In this document: in pieces, positions 59,995-64,000 of the stretch
Layout of the letters: every line of letters starts with the position of its first letter
Numbering within the stretch: the first letter of the stretch is position 1
Assembly: GCA_023630585.1 (NCBI GenBank)
Contig: CM042565.1
Location: 16,483,013 to 16,547,012 of the forward strand
DNA length: 64,000 bases
Reading direction: 5' to 3'
Origin: Cranoglanis bouderius
Taxonomy: Eukaryota; Chordata; Actinopteri; Siluriformes; Cranoglanididae
The notes under the pieces: generated by a model
What the model saw: only the letters and a program-made list of their open reading frames with translations
Database searches by the model: none
What the model was told of the DNA's origin: nothing
Program-made: the position numbers and the translations under genes

Positions 59995-62770
59995 TAATAT
60001 ATATGTTTTTTTTCTCCAGATAGCCTTTAAGAACTCCTCTGACAAAAGAAGAACATACTGAAATCGTTCTCATGGCAGGATCAGGAAGCTGTCGTAAGGT
60101 TCCGATGGACTTTAACAGGAAACATGGTGAGCACATCACATGCGACACTGTTACCAAACTTATTAACAAATTCAAAAAGACCGAAGTGTTGCGGACAGAC
60201 CCAGAAGAAAAACAAACAAACAAACAAAACAAAACACAACATGCTAAAATATTTGGTTGTGGAAAATAAGCGAAGATGCGTAACAGCGGCAGACCCAACC
60301 CCCTAAAAGGAAAAGTGAAGTCTCGGAAAAGGGGGCGGAGTTAAAATGCAATAAAAGTAAACAGTAAAAAAAAGTAAAAAACAAACAAACAAAAAAACTA
60401 AATAAAAAAAAACCATACAGCACATTTTTCTATATAATCCTTCTTTTACAAATTGTTTATCTAATGTTGCTCAGAGAATTTTCCCTGTCAAACAAAATTT
60501 TGACTATTTTCGGCAGCCAAAATTATTATAAATGTTTTTATTTAAAATCGCACCTTTTTCTACCTGCCTCCATTTTTAATTTTACGATCGTTTTGCCGTA
60601 AAAAAAAACAAAAAAAACAAAAGCTGTCAGATTAACAGTATGCGTTAATCAGATCTGAAAAGAAAACTTTAAAGAATATATATATATTTTTAAAAAGTCA
60701 TAAAACTCTAAAGCATTTTTCACCTTTAAATGTTATTTTTAACGCATTTTAAAAGTGTAATTTTGTTCGGGGCCTCTGCTGAACCGCTTCACATGAGGAT
60801 AAGGCCCCGACTCTACTCTGATTGGCTGTTAAAAAACACAGCGTAACCAATCAGTAAGCGTCCTCTTAATTTTTCATGTGATTGAATTATTTTATGTTTA
60901 ATATTTACTCTTATGATAGATAATTGATGCGGAATATTATTCATTTATTATCGTAAATAACAGAACAGTAGCAGGCTGTTCACAGAGCTTCTCGAATAAT
61001 CTGATAACTGCTGAAATCATTATAATGTCAGCTCTGGTTTCTGGAAAGCATCATAAATGTGAGACCTTCACCGCTAATCAGAGAGAAAGCTCGAGAAAGA
61101 GGGAGAGAGAGAGAGTGTTCAACGTGATGCTCGTTCGACCGTTGTGTTTAACTGTTTTGCGAAAAACAGGAAACCGAAATAGAAAATCTAAATGTGAAAG
61201 AAGACGAGTCTTCATTCCTCGACTCACCTCCTCTTCCTCTCCTTCGTCTCCCTCCACCAGCGTCGGCGCCAGCGGCACTTTAATTACGTTGGCGTCTTTA
61301 GTGAGCACTTCGCTCGGGTCGATTCCTCTCTTCTTCTCCTTGCCGTGTGGCTCAGACGACGTGTCCACGCCGGCGGCGTGTGAAACAGACACCGCCGTCT
61401 CTTCCGCAGTTCCATCGTGCACCAGGTCCTCCAGGTCCTCCACGGTGCGAGCACGGAACAGCCCCTCGTCCAGAAACCCCTCCTCTTCGCGCGCAAGCTC
61501 CGCCTCTTGCGTCCGACTGGCTTTGCCCGGCGGCGGCTCCGTGGGCACGCGAGCGCTCTTCATCAGCCTGTTAAACAGAGTGTTGAATTCAGACACGACC
61601 TCTTCTTGCTCTTCTTCCTCCTCTTCCTCCTCCACCTTTTCCTCTTCCTGTACGTCTCTCGCCGCTTCCTCCGTGTCCTCCTGTGCTCCTGCGTGCGCTG
61701 AGGAACGATCAGAGATGTCAAAAATTCAGCAACAGGAATTTCACACGAACCACACTGATCACGATCATTGAAAAATAACAAGAAAAAGAAAAGTGGGCGG
61801 AGCTAAAACGCAGTAAGCATACTGCACATTTTCGATATGGGGGAAGGGGGCGGGACTTCCAGGGCGGTTAATGTAGAGAAAGAGGAGGGTTCAAAAACAC
61901 TTACGCAGCTGTCAATCATTCCAGATATTGATTTTTAAAATTTTTTTTAGGCATATGTTTGAGTGATAAGCATGTTCCTCTTTATTACATCGGATACTTG
62001 ACCAAAAGTTATTTCCATCACCATAGCAACCGGAGCTAATCCGTGTAACTCGAGACGAGATTTCAGCAGTTAAGTGACTCAGTGCTGCTGGATAATACAT
62101 GTTAAGCGCTTTATTAGAGTGTGTATACATTACAACAGTGTTTAATGTTCATCTACAACACCTCTGATACTGACACCAACACTAGCCGTGTCTGTGTGTT
62201 GTGTGTGTTTTTACTACTTATATGAAACCATCTGGCCAATCAGATTACAGAATTAAACAGTCGAATACGAAGCATTAATTACCACAAAACGGGCCAATTA
62301 TAGGCCACGCCCCCTGCTAGTCAAATGGAGACATGACAAACGTCACAGCAAGGGGGTGAGTACGTACCGTCTTCCTCCTCCCATGTGACGGGGACCAGAT
62401 CGTCTTCCTCGTCTTGCCTCAGCTTCCGTTTCGTCTCAAAGTGCGTCAGCAGCTGCTCTTCCTCATTCTCCTCTTCCTCCTCCTCTTCCTGTTCCTCTTC
62501 GTGTCGCTGGCTGCTTGCCGGTTTCTCTGTAGTCGTGGTGTCAGGATCCGCCGTGACCTCGTGACCCTCACTGCTCAGTTTGCCTCTCATCCAAGGGTTC
62601 ACGGAGCCGGCCGCCGACTCGGGCTCGTTCACGAAATCAGGAAGAGCGTTCGCCTCTTCGTCGTCTTTCCCCTCGTCGTCGTCTGACGGCACGACGAGTT
62701 TCTGAGTCAGCTCCTTGTTCAGCTCCAGCTGCTGCTGCATGGCCTTACGGGCCTGAAAAACGAAGCACGG

Positions 62771-62808
<38 letters not shown>

Positions 62809-63527
62809 ATTAATCAGTGTGGTAATAATTCAGTGTACTGATAAAAAGGAAAATCATGACCGAACCTGGCTGAAGAATGAATGAATAAAAGAATAAAACA
62901 AATAAATAAATAAACTGTTGTTAAACATATAAAGCAATATTTTTTAAAATTAAAATATGGTAAAAGACAAACAGAAAAATGCCTTAAAACCTGTTAAACG
63001 ATATTAAAACGAATTAAAAAAAAAAAAAAAAAAAAACCCTGTAAACTTCATTCATTTCTGGCTTGAAAATTAGCCCCGCCCCCAGTCGGGACAGAACAGC
63101 TCATCCCCGCCCCCTTTCCTTATAAAAACAACCAGATAAACAGAAAGGGGAATATGGTGAAAGTTTTCACTGTAATCGCAACGCAATTCACCCAACATGC
63201 AGCAGGGGGCGATAAACATTACACGCGGCTCCGTTAAACTGCTGTAAACCATGCGGTAAACTGATGCTGTAAACCAGTAACTACAACGAATTAGTGAGTG
63301 ACATTTCCCACGAGGCTGTTCTTACCGAATCGTCGTATTTAGCCATGATGGCTTTGGTCTTGGCCCACTTTCCGCTGTTCTGGTGTTTGAGGGACATCCT
63401 CTCCTCCATCCGGGACAGCTCCATCTTCTTCAACTCCTCCAGCGCCGCAGCCGGATCAGTCTTCATCATCTCATCAAACTGCTTCAGGAACTCCTTACGC
63501 TTAGCCTTCTTCTGTACCTTATGATAC

Positions 63528-63574
<47 letters not shown>

Positions 63575-63877
63575 CAAACTCCAAATCACAAACAAAATAA
63601 AGCATATAAACATAAATATAAACCTATAAACATCAAATAAACAGATTGTGTAAAGCCCTGGTAATCGTCAGTGGCTGAAGGACAGTCTCTGTATATATGC
63701 AATATGATGCATTGTGTAATAAAGTATAAAATAATAAACGCTGCTATTATAGTTAACTATAACTAATATTTTCCCCACTTACTTCTTGCTTTTGATCTTT
63801 TTCTCTCTCCGAGCTTTGGCCTCGTAGTAAGACTGCAGCACTCGCGCCTTCTGGAGCTCAGCACGCCGGATCTTCGC
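54283..63877 (-). CDS. utp14a: UTP14A, SSU processome component (3' seven exons)
   Basis: Minus-strand exons 63877-63783, 63527-63326, 62752-62368, 61697-61228, 56068-55884, 55460-55361 and 54591-54283 join in frame to 1,746 nt, 581 aa plus stop; the N-terminal part and promoter are beyond the right edge. Utp14 is a nucleolar protein of the U3 snoRNP/small-subunit processome, needed for 18S rRNA maturation, where in yeast it activates the helicase Dhr1. Diagnostic segments are RMEERMSLKHQNSGKWAKTK (second exon in the window), NPWMRGK, IIKEAFAGDDVISDFLK with VDLTLPGWGEWGG (fifth), DQKLPAVIISEKRN (sixth) and SPVGQTWNTQNTVKKLTAPK (last). Acidic glutamate runs link the blocks. The basic C-terminus (GGARRGQQQQQKKNKKK) fits a nucleolar protein. 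Confidence 0.95.
54592..55200. repeat. GA-rich minisatellite abutting a utp14a acceptor
   Basis: About 600 bp of (GA)n punctuated by roughly 22 copies of (T)AAACAGAGTGA or close variants, average spacing about 27 bp. On the gene strand it is a (CT)n tract that runs directly into the last-exon acceptor at 54591. Long Ser/Leu ORFs here are artefacts. Confidence 0.95.
57425..57680. repeat. Compound TA/CA microsatellite
   Basis: About 250 bp alternating (TA)n and (CA)n blocks; the Tc1 element is inserted at its right edge, using a TA target. Confidence 0.93.
57679..59298 (+). mobile_element. Full-length Tc1-like transposon with ~210-bp inverted repeats
   Basis: Bounded by TA. The long inverted repeats contain TGAGTACACCCCTCACATTT at one end and its reverse complement at the other, plus a second internal match (GTGAGTACACCCCTAAGTG, the direct-repeat position typical of Tc1 IR/DR elements). 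Total length about 1,620 bp, normal for the group. Confidence 0.93.
58053..59053 (+). pseudogene. Tc1 transposase, nearly complete but broken
   Basis: Starts MAPHGKELSEDLKKRIVALH with the bipartite helix-turn-helix, then VLWSDETKINLFG (first catalytic Asp) and VKHGGGSVMVWGCMSAA. A short deletion and frameshift follow near 58670-58690. In the shifted frame come FQHDNDPKHTSKTT (second catalytic Asp), a TGA stop at 58832, and PDLNPIEHLWGILKRKVEER with the third catalytic residue. So all catalytic motifs survive but one frameshift and one nonsense codon interrupt them, indicating fairly recent loss. Confidence 0.9.
59387..59557 (+). pseudogene. Helix-turn-helix domain fragment, copy 1
   Basis: The plus strand reads LTKEEHTEIVLMAGSGSCRK then DTVTKLINKFKKTEVLRTDP, resembling the N-terminal helix-turn-helix (DUF4817-like) found in transposable-element proteins. 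It stops in an A-rich run. It lies in the antisense orientation inside a utp14a intron and is repeated at 60039-60209. Confidence 0.45.
59747..60400 (+). repeat. Tandem segmental duplication, unit B
   Basis: Repeats the sequence that, in unit A, runs from about 57349 to 59746 when the inserted Tc1 is ignored. It has the same entry (CTAGTGTCGTAATCAGGTCA), a TA/CA microsatellite, TTCTCCAGATAGCCTTTAAG, the HTH fragment and the A-rich tail. The two units differ by a few bases and by microsatellite length. Confidence 0.88.
60039..60209 (+). pseudogene. Helix-turn-helix domain fragment, copy 2
   Basis: Virtually identical to 59387-59557, carried in unit B of the tandem duplication. Confidence 0.45.
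61698..62367. other. utp14a intron between exons at 62368 and 61697
   Basis: 670 bp, AT-rich, no exon. The 62030-62290 part has phrases (CACCATAGCAACCGG, ACCATCTGGCCAATCAG) recalling the repeat near 43560-43640, an uncertain old repeat. Confidence 0.5.
63530..63571. repeat. (GA)n run abutting a utp14a acceptor
   Basis: About 42 bp of GA on the plus strand; on the gene strand a (CT)n tract leading into the acceptor of exon 63527-63326. A similar run lies at 62776-62805, close to the acceptor at 62752. Confidence 0.93.
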
Positions 63878-64000
63878 CTGCAAACCAAAACAAGGGGCGT
63901 TTTAACAAATCACCGACACCCGCCACTCAACACCCGACACCCTCGAGCAAATATCGAGCATCTGACATCCAACACCCAGCATCCATCCGACACCCAGCAC

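Larger units (their letters stand above)
56069..61227. other. Large utp14a intron
   Basis: 5.2 kb containing AT-rich DNA, a compound TA/CA block (57425-57680), a full-length Tc1 element (57679-59298), a tandem segmental duplication (unit B 59747-60400) and about 800 bp of featureless AT-rich DNA before the next exon. Confidence 0.8.

Overview
This window looks like nuclear DNA of a teleost fish. The genes are split by GT-AG introns, the intergenic DNA is AT-rich and full of (CA)n/(TA)n microsatellites, and there are tRNA-derived SINEs of the teleost V-core type and three Tc1/mariner elements. The repeat types fit an ostariophysan, possibly a catfish, but that is inference. Nothing prokaryotic or viral is seen.

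Left half (1-32.3 kb): fam78a first coding exon (minus strand, rest outside the window), plpp7 (plus, two exons) and prrc2b (plus, a non-coding exon plus 30 coding exons). This is the same order and orientation as FAM78A-PLPP7-PRRC2B on human 9q34. The prrc2b exons sum to 6,564 nt, an open frame of 2,187 codons plus stop, so the model is internally consistent.

Middle (32.3-46.9 kb): a decayed Tc1 copy, a small three-exon gene for an unrecognised coiled-coil protein of about 136 aa (plus), a complete four-exon ADP/ATP translocase gene (slc25a5-like, plus, exactly 298 aa) behind a TATA-containing promoter, then a repeat-rich gap with a foldback element and a degenerate telomere-like (GGGTTA) array.

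Right (47-64 kb): a five-exon Reeler-domain secreted or membrane-anchored protein gene (minus, 198 aa) whose introns carry copies of the same foldback family, followed by the last seven exons of utp14a (minus; its 5' part lies beyond the right edge). One utp14a intron holds a full-length but broken Tc1 element set in a tandem segmental duplication, and one acceptor is fed by a 600-bp (CT)n minisatellite.

The genes do not form one pathway: prrc2b (translation), utp14a (18S rRNA processing), slc25a5 (mitochondrial ADP/ATP exchange), plpp7 (nuclear-envelope/ER membrane protein) and the Reeler protein (cell surface) are independent neighbours. The most notable unexplained items are a pre-miRNA-like hairpin in a prrc2b intron, the foldback repeat family, the telomere-like array and the unrecognised coiled-coil gene. 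I found no convincing new biological system.
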